Positions 44,513-52,526 of a stretch of 64,000 nucleotides of DNA are shown piece by piece; the stretch's first letter is position 1, and each line of letters starts with the position of its first letter. The DNA comes from Clostridia bacterium (GTDB lineage Bacteria > Bacillota > Clostridia > Lachnospirales > Lachnospiraceae). A program made the position numbers and the translations under genes. The DNA lies in NCBI GenBank assembly GCA_910574835.1, contig CAJTDE010000006.1:124001-188000 (forward strand). Reading direction: 5' to 3'. The notes beneath the pieces were generated by a model that was given only the letters and a program-made list of their open reading frames with translations, had not been told where the DNA came from and did not search any database.

Positions 44513-45486
44513 TGAGGGAAGCCGTCGGAGTAGAGCAGATCTCCTTCCCGGGTGATGAATACGGCCTGAACATCCGTAAGGCTGTTGATAAGCTTCATCC
44601 CCTGCTCCGTGCCCATCAGGAAACAGCAGGTGCTTAAAGCATCCCCGTCTACGGAGTGATCGGAGACAATCGTCACGGAAGCTAATTCGTTGTCGCAGGG
44701 GTAGCCGGTTTTGGGGTTCAAAAGATGATGATAGAGAACATCATCCTGAGTAAAACAGCGCTCATAGATACCGGAGGTAACTACGGACCGATCGGTGACA
44801 GAGAGTGCTGCGGCTGCCGCAGAGGTATCTTCAAAGGGCTGCCGGATACCGATCTGAAAGGGCGTGCCGTCAGGGCGGCTTCCGATACAAAGCACATTGC
44901 CGCCCAGATCAATGATCGCGCTTTTTACGCCCTGCTCTACAAGATATTCCTTGATACGGTCAGCGATATAGCCTTTGGAAATGGCGCCGAGATCAAGCAT
45001 CATACCGTTTTCTAACTCTATGGTGTGATTGGAAATATGAATTTTGTCACTGTTGATAAGCGGGAGCGCCTCTTTGATCTCGCTGTCCGCCGGCACCCTG
45101 GGTGTTTCTGCGTGGAAGTCCCACAGGCTTGAGACGGGTCCTATACTTGGATCAAAAAGGCCCCCCGACATGCGGCCGTAGGAGAGAGCGATGTTCAGGA
45201 GTTCTTCTGTTTCCGGAGAAAGCGCTGTTTTTTCCCCTTGGTTAATTTGGTAAAGCTCGCTTGTTTCACGGGTACGGCTGAAAAGATTCTCATAATCATC
45301 GCATAGCTCAAGGGCATGATCCAAAAGTGATACGTCAGAGGAATCATAGATAGTAATCGTTACAACGGTATTCAGCTTAAAGCTTGTTTTTGTAATAGGC
45401 CCGGAAGTCTGGCTGCAGCTTCCAAGAGGCAGACACAAAAGCAGTAAGGCGCTGATAACGGAAAATAAATGAATGTAATGCTTCAC
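44509..45486 (-). CDS. apbE: FAD:protein FMN transferase lipoprotein
   Basis: ApbE attaches FMN to a Ser/Thr of target proteins such as Rnf and Nqr subunits on the extracytoplasmic side. The 325-residue protein starts at a GTG with GGGGG upstream, has a lipobox LGSC, and shows FDPSIGPVSSLW, LDLGAISKGYIADR, IDLGGNVLCIG and the C-terminal HHLLNPKTGYP and SVDGDALST motifs. Its placement beside rnfCD fits flavinylation of RnfD (and RnfG, if encoded elsewhere). It is convergent with rnfD, so it needs its own promoter. Confidence 0.92.
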   Translation of the reverse strand: MKHYIHLFSVISALLLLCLPLGSCSQTSGPITKTSFKLNTVVTITIYDSSDVSLLDHALELCDDYENLFSRTRETSELYQINQGEKTALSPETEELLNIALSYGRMSGGLFDPSIGPVSSLWDFHAETPRVPADSEIKEALPLINSDKIHISNHTIELENGMMLDLGAISKGYIADRIKEYLVEQGVKSAIIDLGGNVLCIGSRPDGTPFQIGIRQPFEDTSAAAAALSVTDRSVVTSGIYERCFTQDDVLYHHLLNPKTGYPCDNELASVTIVSDHSVDGDALSTCCFLMGTEQGMKLINSLTDVQAVFITREGDLLYSDGFPH

Positions 45487-45593
45487 AGGAAGGCCCCCTT
45501 TCGTTCCTTATATTGTATCGGATAGGCGAAACGAGTGTCAAGGGGGAGGGCCGGTATGGGCGGATGCATAATCATATATGGAGGGGATTTTTT

Positions 45594-47720
45594 ATGGAGA
45601 AAAGCAGAACAGAACATATGACGCCGAGAAAAGCGGAACCGGTACGGGAGGTTGTCCTTCCGCGCACAATCCATCTGGTACCCCTGAATGTGGTGGACGG
45701 CTTTGAGGTCCGTCCCGGTTTTTATGAGATTAACGGGGCTACGGCGATTCCCGGCGGCGTGAACTTTACGGTACATTCTCATGGCGCCACTTCTATTGAA
45801 CTTCTGTTGTTTCACCGAGAGGAGGAGAAGCCTTTTGCCGTGCTTCCTTTTCCGCAGCATTACCGTATCGGCAATGTGTATTCCATGATTGTTTTTAAAC
45901 TAAATATTGAGGAATTTGAATATGCTTATCGTGTAGACGGACCATATATACCGGAAAAAGGGCTTATATTTGATAAAAACCGTTATCTTCTGGACCCTTA
46001 TGCAAAAGCCGTTACAGGGCAGAGCAGATGGGGAATCTCCGCCTCAACAGAAAAGCACTATAAGGCCCGGGTTGTGAAGGATGATTTTGACTGGGGAGAT
46101 TTGGAGGCGCCTCTTCTTCCGATGGAGGATTTGATTATTTATGAGCTTCATGTGCGGGGCTTTACAAAGCATGAATCCTCCGGTGTGGATGAGCCGGGTA
46201 CCTTTGCAGGGCTTCGACAAAAGCTGCCCTACCTAAAAGAGCTTGGGGTTAATGTGGTAGAGCTGATGCCGATTTTTGAGTTTGATGAGATGCAGGATTA
46301 TCGTCAGGTGGACGGGGAAGAACTCTATAACTATTGGGGCTACAATACGGTGAGCTTTTTTTCACCGAATACCAGCTATACTGCCAGCACGGAGTACAAT
46401 CGGGAGGGCAATGAATTAAAAAGCCTGATACGTGATTTTAACCAAAACGGAATAGAGGTTTACCTGGACGTTGTATTTAACCACACGGCGGAAGGCAACG
46501 AGCATGGACCTTTCTTTTCCTTTAAGGGCTTTGACAACAATATTTACTATATGCTGACCCCCGACGGAAAGTATTATAATTTCAGCGGATGCGGCAATGC
46601 CCTTAACTGCAACCATCCCATAGTGCGGCAGATGATCCTGGACTGCCTGCGCTACTGGGTAACTACCTATCGGGTAGACGGCTTTCGCTTTGATTTGGCC
46701 TCGATTTTGGCACGGAATGAGGATGGAACGCCTATGAGCAATCCGCCGCTTTTGCAGTCTCTTGCCTTTGACCCGATTTTGGGGGATGTGAAGCTGATAG
46801 CGGAGGCGTGGGATGCAGGAGGACTCTATCAGGTTGGAAGCTTTCCTTCCTGGAACCGGTGGGCGGAGTGGAACGGACGTTATCGGGATGATTTGCGGCG
46901 GTATCTGAAGGGCGACGCAGGTATGGCGCAGGCGGCTGTTCAGCGGATTAGCGGGTCCCAGGATATCTATGGAGCCTTATCCAGAGAAAATGCCTCCGTG
47001 AATTTTATTACCTGTCACGACGGCTTTACACTGAACGATTTATTTTCTTATAACAGGAAACACAATGAAAAGAACGGATGGAATAATACGGACGGAGCCA
47101 ATGACAATAATAGCTGGAATTGCGGCGTAGAAGGAGAGACAGATGATCCAAAGATACTTGACCTGCGCTACCGGCTGATGCGCAATGCCTTTGCCCTCCT
47201 TATGTGCAGCCGCGGGATTCCTATGTTCCTTGCCGGGGATGAATTTTGCAATTCCCAGCTTGGCAATAACAATGCTTACTGTCAGGACAATCTGATCTCC
47301 TGGCTGGATTGGGGACAGCTCTCGAAGCATGAGGGGATGTTTCGGTTTTTCCAGCACATGATTCGTTTTCGGAAAGAGCATCGGGTACTGCGGACAAATA
47401 TCAGTAACGGAGCCTTGGGATTTCCGGATGTAAGCTTTCATGGTGTGAAGCCCTGGAAGGAGCATTTTGAGGAATATGATCGATATGTCGGCGTGATGTT
47501 CGCCGGCCAGGAAAAAGGGACAAGACCGGAGGTGGTTTATCTTGCTTCCAATGCCTTCTGGGAGGAGCTTGAGGTATCGCTTCCCCTTTTGCCGGGAGAA
47601 ATGCACTGGGAGATTGGAGCAGATACATGGGAAGAGCTGCAAAAGCCCGGGAAAATCATAGGCGGCAGCCTTACGATAAAGCCCAGAAGCGTAGTGGCGC
47701 TGGTAGGGAAAACAGGGTAA
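45594..47720 (+). CDS. glgX: Glycogen debranching enzyme (GlgX/isoamylase type, GH13)
   Basis: The enzyme hydrolyses alpha-1,6 branches of glycogen or limit dextrins. The 708-residue protein has a CBM48-like N-terminal domain (~40-130), then the GH13 barrel: YELHVRGFTKHESSG, LDVVFNHTAEG, VDGFRFDLASIL (nucleophile Asp), LIAEAWDAGG (acid Glu) and FITCHDGFTLND. A C-terminal beta domain ends it. I start it at 45594 behind GGAGGGG; earlier in-frame starts are weak. It stands as a single gene, with no glg operon around it. Confidence 0.88.
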   Translation: MEKSRTEHMTPRKAEPVREVVLPRTIHLVPLNVVDGFEVRPGFYEINGATAIPGGVNFTVHSHGATSIELLLFHREEEKPFAVLPFPQHYRIGNVYSMIVFKLNIEEFEYAYRVDGPYIPEKGLIFDKNRYLLDPYAKAVTGQSRWGISASTEKHYKARVVKDDFDWGDLEAPLLPMEDLIIYELHVRGFTKHESSGVDEPGTFAGLRQKLPYLKELGVNVVELMPIFEFDEMQDYRQVDGEELYNYWGYNTVSFFSPNTSYTASTEYNREGNELKSLIRDFNQNGIEVYLDVVFNHTAEGNEHGPFFSFKGFDNNIYYMLTPDGKYYNFSGCGNALNCNHPIVRQMILDCLRYWVTTYRVDGFRFDLASILARNEDGTPMSNPPLLQSLAFDPILGDVKLIAEAWDAGGLYQVGSFPSWNRWAEWNGRYRDDLRRYLKGDAGMAQAAVQRISGSQDIYGALSRENASVNFITCHDGFTLNDLFSYNRKHNEKNGWNNTDGANDNNSWNCGVEGETDDPKILDLRYRLMRNAFALLMCSRGIPMFLAGDEFCNSQLGNNNAYCQDNLISWLDWGQLSKHEGMFRFFQHMIRFRKEHRVLRTNISNGALGFPDVSFHGVKPWKEHFEEYDRYVGVMFAGQEKGTRPEVVYLASNAFWEELEVSLPLLPGEMHWEIGADTWEELQKPGKIIGGSLTIKPRSVVALVGKTG

Positions 47721-47769
47721 AAGGTTACTGGTTACTGTTCACTCCGTTACCGGTAACGTAAAAGCTGCA

Positions 47770-47799
47770 TTGCGTCCGCCCCTGTACATGTGGTATACT
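47770..47799 (+). promoter_or_regulatory. Sigma-A promoter of hemB
   Basis: TTGCGT at 47770 and TATACT at 47794 are 18 bases apart. The ~140-base leader to 47945 contains a GC-rich hairpin at 47813-47835 and a second stem pairing 47854-47865 with 47891-47903. Confidence 0.6.
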
Positions 47800-47945
47800 C
47801 TTAGCAGATTAAGGAAGCGCCTGCGGGCGCCTTCCGTGTTGCAAAAAAGCCGACACATCAAAATAAAATAGGATTCCTTCAACATACTGGTATTTTGGAT
47901 GTGCCGTAAGCTCAAAGAAAGACAAGGAAAAGAGGTTTTTCAAAT

Positions 47946-48929
47946 ATGGAAATGAACAAAAGGCCCCGCCGCCTGCGCACCGGCGCAGGCTTACGAAAAA
48001 TGGTCCGGGAAACCCGCATGGACAAAAGCTCTCTCATTTACCCCATGTTTATTAAAGAAGGCGCCGGGATAGAAGAAGAGATCCCCACCATGCCGGGCCA
48101 GTACCGCTACAGCATCGACCGGATGCCCTATGCTCTGGAGAAGCTTCAAAAAGCAGGCGTGGGAAGCGTTATGCTTTTCGGGATCCCGGAGCACAAGGAT
48201 GCCTGCGGCAGCGGCGCTTTCGCAGAGGACGGCATTATACAGAGGGCCTTCCGGGAAGCCAAAAAGCAGTTCCCGGATCTCTACTGCATCGGTGACGTGT
48301 GCATGTGCGAGTACACCTCCCACGGTCACTGCGGCATTTTAAAAGGCGAGTATGTAGACAACGATAAAACTCTGGATTACCTTGCAAAAATCGCGCTTTC
48401 CCAGGTACAGGCCGGCGCGGACATGGTAGCGCCCTCCGATATGATGGACGGCCGCGTGGGAGCCATCCGTACCATACTGGACGCAAACGGATATGCGGAA
48501 ACCCCCATTATGTCCTACGCCGTAAAATACGCCTCCGCCTTCTACGGTCCTTTCCGGGATGCGGCAGGCAGCGCCCCGGCCTTCGGCGACCGCAAATCCT
48601 ATCAGATGGACTACCACAACAGCCGTGAGGCCGTGAAAGAAGCGCTCCTGGACGTAGAAGAGGGCGCCGATATCATTATGGTAAAGCCGGCCATGAGCTA
48701 TCTTGACATTCTTACCAAGGTAAAAGACGAGATACATCTGCCCGTAGCCGCCTACAGCGTAAGCGGAGAATACGCCATGATAAAAGCGGCCGCCTCCTTA
48801 GGCTATATAGACGAGGCCGCAATCATCTGCGAGACAGCCGCAAGCGCTTACCGGGCGGGCGTGGATCTGTATCTGACCTATTTTGCACCGGAAATCGCAG
48901 AATTTATGGACGAGGGGAGAATCGGATAA
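47946..48929 (+). CDS. hemB: Porphobilinogen synthase
   Basis: The enzyme condenses two 5-aminolevulinate molecules in tetrapyrrole synthesis. The 327-residue protein has the zinc-type cysteine site DVCMCEYTSHGHCG, the first active-site Lys in SYAVKYASAFYGPF and the second in IMVKPAMSYLD. It overlaps hemL by one base (TAATG), so the two are translationally coupled. Codons are rich in C- and A-ending forms, unlike most + strand genes in the window. Confidence 0.94.
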   Translation: MEMNKRPRRLRTGAGLRKMVRETRMDKSSLIYPMFIKEGAGIEEEIPTMPGQYRYSIDRMPYALEKLQKAGVGSVMLFGIPEHKDACGSGAFAEDGIIQRAFREAKKQFPDLYCIGDVCMCEYTSHGHCGILKGEYVDNDKTLDYLAKIALSQVQAGADMVAPSDMMDGRVGAIRTILDANGYAETPIMSYAVKYASAFYGPFRDAAGSAPAFGDRKSYQMDYHNSREAVKEALLDVEEGADIIMVKPAMSYLDILTKVKDEIHLPVAAYSVSGEYAMIKAAASLGYIDEAAIICETAASAYRAGVDLYLTYFAPEIAEFMDEGRIG

Positions 48930-50209
48930 TGACAAAATCAGAAAAGCTTTTTGAGCGTGCGGTAAAGCACATCCCCGGCGGCGTCAATTCCCCGGTTCGG
49001 GCCTTTGGCTCCGTAGGAGAGACCCCCCGGTTTATCGCCGGCGCACAGGGTTCCCATCTGACCGATGCGGACGGAAGGACCTACCTTGACTATGTAGGCT
49101 CCTGGGGGCCTATGATTCTTGGCCACAGCCACCCGGCAGTTCTGGACGCCGTAGAGCAGGCATGTAAAAAAGGCTTAAGCTTCGGCGCAGCTACCGAGGC
49201 GGAGGTGGAGATGGCCGATCTGATCTGCAGCATCGTGCCTTCCGTCGAAATGGTACGCATGGTAAACTCCGGAACCGAAGCCGTAATGAGCGCAGTCCGG
49301 GCAGCCAGAGGCTACACAGGGAGAAACAAGATCGTAAAATTCGCCGGCTGCTATCACGGACATTCCGACGCCATGCTGGTCAAGGCCGGCTCCGGCATCA
49401 TGACAGCAGGCGTACCTGACAGCGCAGGCGTTCCCTCCGGCTGTACCGCAGATACCCTGACGGCCGTCTACAATGATTTGGAGAGCGTTGAGAAGCTATT
49501 TGACGCCTGCAAAAACGAGATAGCCGCCGTCATCGTAGAACCGGTAGGCGCCAACATGGGCGTCGTCCTTCCGGAAACCGGCTTTTTGGAGGGCCTGCGC
49601 CGCATCTGTACGGAACAGGGAAGCCTCCTGATATTCGACGAGGTAATAACCGGATTTCGTCTGAGCCTCTCCGGCGCACAGGGCTATTACAATATAGAAC
49701 CGGATCTCACCACCTTCGGCAAGATCATCGGCGGCGGAATGCCGGTAGGCGCCTACGGCGGGCGTAAGGAAGTCATGGAGATGATAGCGCCGGCGGGACC
49801 AGTCTACCAGGCGGGAACCCTAAGCGGCAATCCGGTAGCTATGGCAGCCGGCCTGGCCCAGATACGTCTGCTTAGAGACACCCCCGGCTTTTACGAGGAG
49901 CTTCACAGAAAGTCCGGCCTCTTATTTGCCGGAATGGAAGAAATCCTGAAAGAAGCAGACAGCCCCTATCAGCTGAATCACATAGGCTCCCTTGGCTGTC
50001 TGTTCTTCACAAAGCAGCCGGTACATGACTATGCATCCGCCAAGACCTCGGATACAGAAGCCTTCGCCCGGTACTTTTCCCATATGCTGCAAGAAGGCAT
50101 CTACCTTGCGCCCTCACAGTTTGAGGCGATGTTCGTATCTGCGGCTATTACGGAAGAAGAGATTGACGAGACATTGACAGCAGTTCGCAAATTTTTCTTA
50201 ATACAATGA
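48929..50209 (+). CDS. hemL: Glutamate-1-semialdehyde 2,1-aminomutase
   Basis: This PLP enzyme makes 5-aminolevulinate, the substrate of HemB. The 426-residue protein has HIPGGVNSPVRAFG at the start, VNSGTEAVMSAVRAAR, the FDEVITGFR metal/PLP region, and the Schiff-base Lys in TTFGKIIGGGMPVGAYGG. The order hemB-hemL with no other hem gene implies that the rest of the pathway is elsewhere or that only early steps (for cobalamin-type products) are needed. Confidence 0.94.
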   Translation: MTKSEKLFERAVKHIPGGVNSPVRAFGSVGETPRFIAGAQGSHLTDADGRTYLDYVGSWGPMILGHSHPAVLDAVEQACKKGLSFGAATEAEVEMADLICSIVPSVEMVRMVNSGTEAVMSAVRAARGYTGRNKIVKFAGCYHGHSDAMLVKAGSGIMTAGVPDSAGVPSGCTADTLTAVYNDLESVEKLFDACKNEIAAVIVEPVGANMGVVLPETGFLEGLRRICTEQGSLLIFDEVITGFRLSLSGAQGYYNIEPDLTTFGKIIGGGMPVGAYGGRKEVMEMIAPAGPVYQAGTLSGNPVAMAAGLAQIRLLRDTPGFYEELHRKSGLLFAGMEEILKEADSPYQLNHIGSLGCLFFTKQPVHDYASAKTSDTEAFARYFSHMLQEGIYLAPSQFEAMFVSAAITEEEIDETLTAVRKFFLIQ

Positions 50210-50290
50210 GCAAAATAGGTCCGGAAAGTCAGTCTTATCACAATGTGTAAAAGATTTTGCGTGAAAAATTATCATATGGAGGAGAAAAAG

Positions 50291-51340
50291 ATGGAAAAGA
50301 AAAAATACGTAGCCTATGTAGGAACCTACACCCACGGCAGCAGCGAGGGAATCCATCTGTTCGATCTGGATGTAGAGGAAGGAACCATGATCGAGCGAAA
50401 GGTCATCCCCATCAACAACCCATCCTACATCAAGCTGTCCCACAACGGCAAGCACCTGTATTCCATATCCGACGAAGGCGTGCGCTCCTTTATCATACAA
50501 CCGGACGGCGATCTGGAGCCGTTAAACTGCGCCAGCGTAGACGGCATGCGGGGCTGCTATCTTTCCACCGATCAGGAAGACAAATACCTATTCGTAGGCG
50601 GCTGGCACGACGGAAAAGTCACCGTACTGCGCCTGAATGAAGACGGAAGCGTAGGCGAAATCACCGACGGCATTTTCCACAAAGGCTTAGGCAGCGTAGC
50701 CGAACGGAACTTCCGCCCCCACGTAAACTGTGTCAATCTAACCCCGGACGGCAAATACCTCTGCGCCGTAGACCTGGGAACCGACCAGATTAAAATCTAC
50801 AAATTCGACTACCGAACCGGAAAAATCACCCTGGTAGATCTCCTGATGTGCGAGCTAAACTCCGCCCCCCGAATCATCAAATTCAGCCGCGACGGAAAGT
50901 TCGCCTACGCAATCAGCGAGCTGAAAAACTACATCACCGTATACAAATATGACGGAAGCGGAAAAAATCCCTCCTTCGAGCTGATTCAAACCGTTTCCAC
51001 CTTAAACGACTACCATTCCGCCACCAGCGCCGCAAGCGCTCTGCGCTTCTCCAAAGACGGAACCAAAGTACTATGCACCAACGCCGGCGACAACACCGCC
51101 GGAATCTTCCACGTAGACAAAGAAACCGGCCTATTAGAGAAGATCTGCATCCTCCCCATCAGCGGCGACTACCCCAAAGCCGGCGACTTCTTCCCCGACA
51201 ACCGCCGCATCATATCCTTAAACCACGAAAGCAACAGCATCACCATATTCGACATCAACTACGAAAAAAAATACTTCACCATGAAAGGCAAACCCATCCC
51301 CATCGAGACCCCCAACTGCATCCTAGTATCCGAAATCTAA
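50291..51340 (+). CDS. Beta-propeller lactonase-family protein
   Basis: The 349-residue protein has the seven-bladed propeller repeats of the 6-phosphogluconolactonase (Pgl) family: YVGTYTHGSSEGI at the start, RPHVNCVNLTPDGKYLCAVD, FSRDGKFAYAISEL, and NHESNSITIFDI. Whether it is a genuine lactonase cannot be told. GGAGGAG lies upstream of 50291. The last ~300 bases are extremely A+C-rich on the + strand, leading to the third foldback. Confidence 0.75.
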   Translation: MEKKKYVAYVGTYTHGSSEGIHLFDLDVEEGTMIERKVIPINNPSYIKLSHNGKHLYSISDEGVRSFIIQPDGDLEPLNCASVDGMRGCYLSTDQEDKYLFVGGWHDGKVTVLRLNEDGSVGEITDGIFHKGLGSVAERNFRPHVNCVNLTPDGKYLCAVDLGTDQIKIYKFDYRTGKITLVDLLMCELNSAPRIIKFSRDGKFAYAISELKNYITVYKYDGSGKNPSFELIQTVSTLNDYHSATSAASALRFSKDGTKVLCTNAGDNTAGIFHVDKETGLLEKICILPISGDYPKAGDFFPDNRRIISLNHESNSITIFDINYEKKYFTMKGKPIPIETPNCILVSEI

Positions 51341-51384
51341 TTCTGAAAGGGACAGCCGAAAATACCGGCTGTCCCTTTCAGAAT
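51340..51384. terminator. Perfect 19-bp hairpin terminator after the lactonase gene
   Basis: ATTCTGAAAGGGACAGCCG pairs with its exact reverse complement ending at 51384 with a ~7-base loop. No T-run follows on the + strand, so it may act as a stabiliser or terminate poorly. Confidence 0.7.
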
Positions 51385-51487
51385 TATCCCCCCCCGACCT
51401 ACACCAATATCCCCTAACCTACACATTAATTTCCTAAACAAACCAACCATATTTTTGCCCCCAAAATTCCCCCAAACAACCGCCTTC

Positions 51488-51710
51488 AAAGTCAGGTGAT
51501 GCGGAAAAAGGGGGCGGCAGGCTTTTCCGATATCAAGTGTCCGGCTGTTCGCGTACACGGCGTCTGATCCGGACGAACATTACCAAGAAATCTAAATCCC
51601 ACAAACAACCTTTCAAGGTAATGTACGTCCGGAGCAGACGCCGTGTACGAGAACCGTCCGAACACAGATATGGAAAAGTCTGCCGCCCCCTTTTTCCGCA
51701 TCACCGTCCC
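51488..51710 (-). repeat. Large foldback element, copy 3, inverted orientation
   Basis: On the minus strand this has the same ends (GGACGG and CCTGACTTTG) and core as copies 1 and 2. The outer arms (51496-51529 and 51674-51705) are complementary to each other and different from those of the other copies. Inner arms at 51553-51584 and 51616-51647 pair with only two mismatches around a ~31-base A-rich loop. It lies in the 535-base gap 51341-51875, which also holds the hairpin terminator and the pduL promoter. Confidence 0.85.
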
Positions 51711-51758
51711 CCCACCCACTTTGTACCACGAAAAATACAAATATTTCCCCAACACCAC

Positions 51759-51787
51759 TTGAAAAATACCCACAAAACGCATAAAAT
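51759..51787 (+). promoter_or_regulatory. Sigma-A promoter of pduL-ackA
   Basis: TTGAAA at 51759 and TAAAAT at 51782 are separated by 17 bases. The leader has a hairpin pairing GATGAAAC (51819-51826) with GTTTCATC (51832-51839). Confidence 0.55.
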
Positions 51788-51875
51788 AGACATTAGAATC
51801 GCGCACTGCGATATGGGCGATGAAACTCTATGTTTCATCCCTGCGACATCCCACAATAGAAAAGGAGAATGGATT

Positions 51876-52442
51876 ATGAATTTCGTAGTTGAAACATCCG
51901 CACGCCACGTGCACGTAACACAGGAGGATCTGGAAACCTTATTCGGCAAAGGCTATGAGCTGACCAAGAAAAAAGATCTCTCCCAGCCGGGCCAGTTCGC
52001 CTGCAACGAAAAAGTAACCATCGTAGGACCCAAAAAAGAAATGTCAGCCTCCATCTTAGGACCCGTAAGACCCGAGACCCAGATCGAGCTGTCCCTCACA
52101 GACGCCCGTTCCATCGGTGTAACGGCCCCTGTCCGTGAGTCCGGCGACATAGCAGGAAGCGGCGCCTGCAAGCTGGTAGGACCTGCAGGAGAAGTAGAGC
52201 TTAAGGAAGGCGTAATTGCAGCAAAGCGTCACATCCATGCAACTCCCGAGGATGCCGAGAAGCTTGGCGTAAAAGACAAAGACGTAGTATCCGTAAAAGT
52301 AGACACCTACGGCAGAAGCCTGGTATTCGGTGACGTAATTGTCCGCGTAAGTCCCAAATACGCACTGGCCATGCACATTGACACCGACGAGTCCAACGCG
52401 GCAGGCTGCGCAGGAACCGTATACGGTGAGATTGTAAAATAA
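51876..52442 (+). CDS. pduL: Phosphate acetyl/propanoyltransferase, PduL type
   Basis: PduL is an alternative, zinc-dependent phosphotransacylase unrelated to Pta. The 188-residue protein has two His-rich metal segments (SARHVHVTQED and AAKRHIHATPEDA) and the two pseudo-symmetric beta-barrel halves of the family. No encapsulation peptide is visible at the N-terminus, so it is cytoplasmic and not targeted to a microcompartment. It is followed after 84 bases by acetate kinase, so the pair makes acetate and ATP from acetyl-CoA. AAAGGAG supports the start; the long upstream frame through the foldback is rejected. Confidence 0.9.
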   Translation: MNFVVETSARHVHVTQEDLETLFGKGYELTKKKDLSQPGQFACNEKVTIVGPKKEMSASILGPVRPETQIELSLTDARSIGVTAPVRESGDIAGSGACKLVGPAGEVELKEGVIAAKRHIHATPEDAEKLGVKDKDVVSVKVDTYGRSLVFGDVIVRVSPKYALAMHIDTDESNAAGCAGTVYGEIVK

Positions 52443-52526
52443 TTGTGAAAGCAATGAACAGTGCCGTAAGCAATCTGAACGCACTGTAAATAGCAGCAGA
52501 ACAAAAATAAGGGAGAATACATAATC

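Noticed and set aside
47946-51340. Recent horizontal transfer of hemB-hemL-lactonase because of C- and A-ending codons
   Set aside because: The A+C bias increases toward the inverted foldback and mirrors the G+T bias near the others, so a local strand effect explains it at least as well as transfer.
51537-51875. Long form of PduL starting inside the foldback
   Set aside because: The added sequence is translated palindrome; the ATG at 51876 has AAAGGAG and gives a normal-length PduL.
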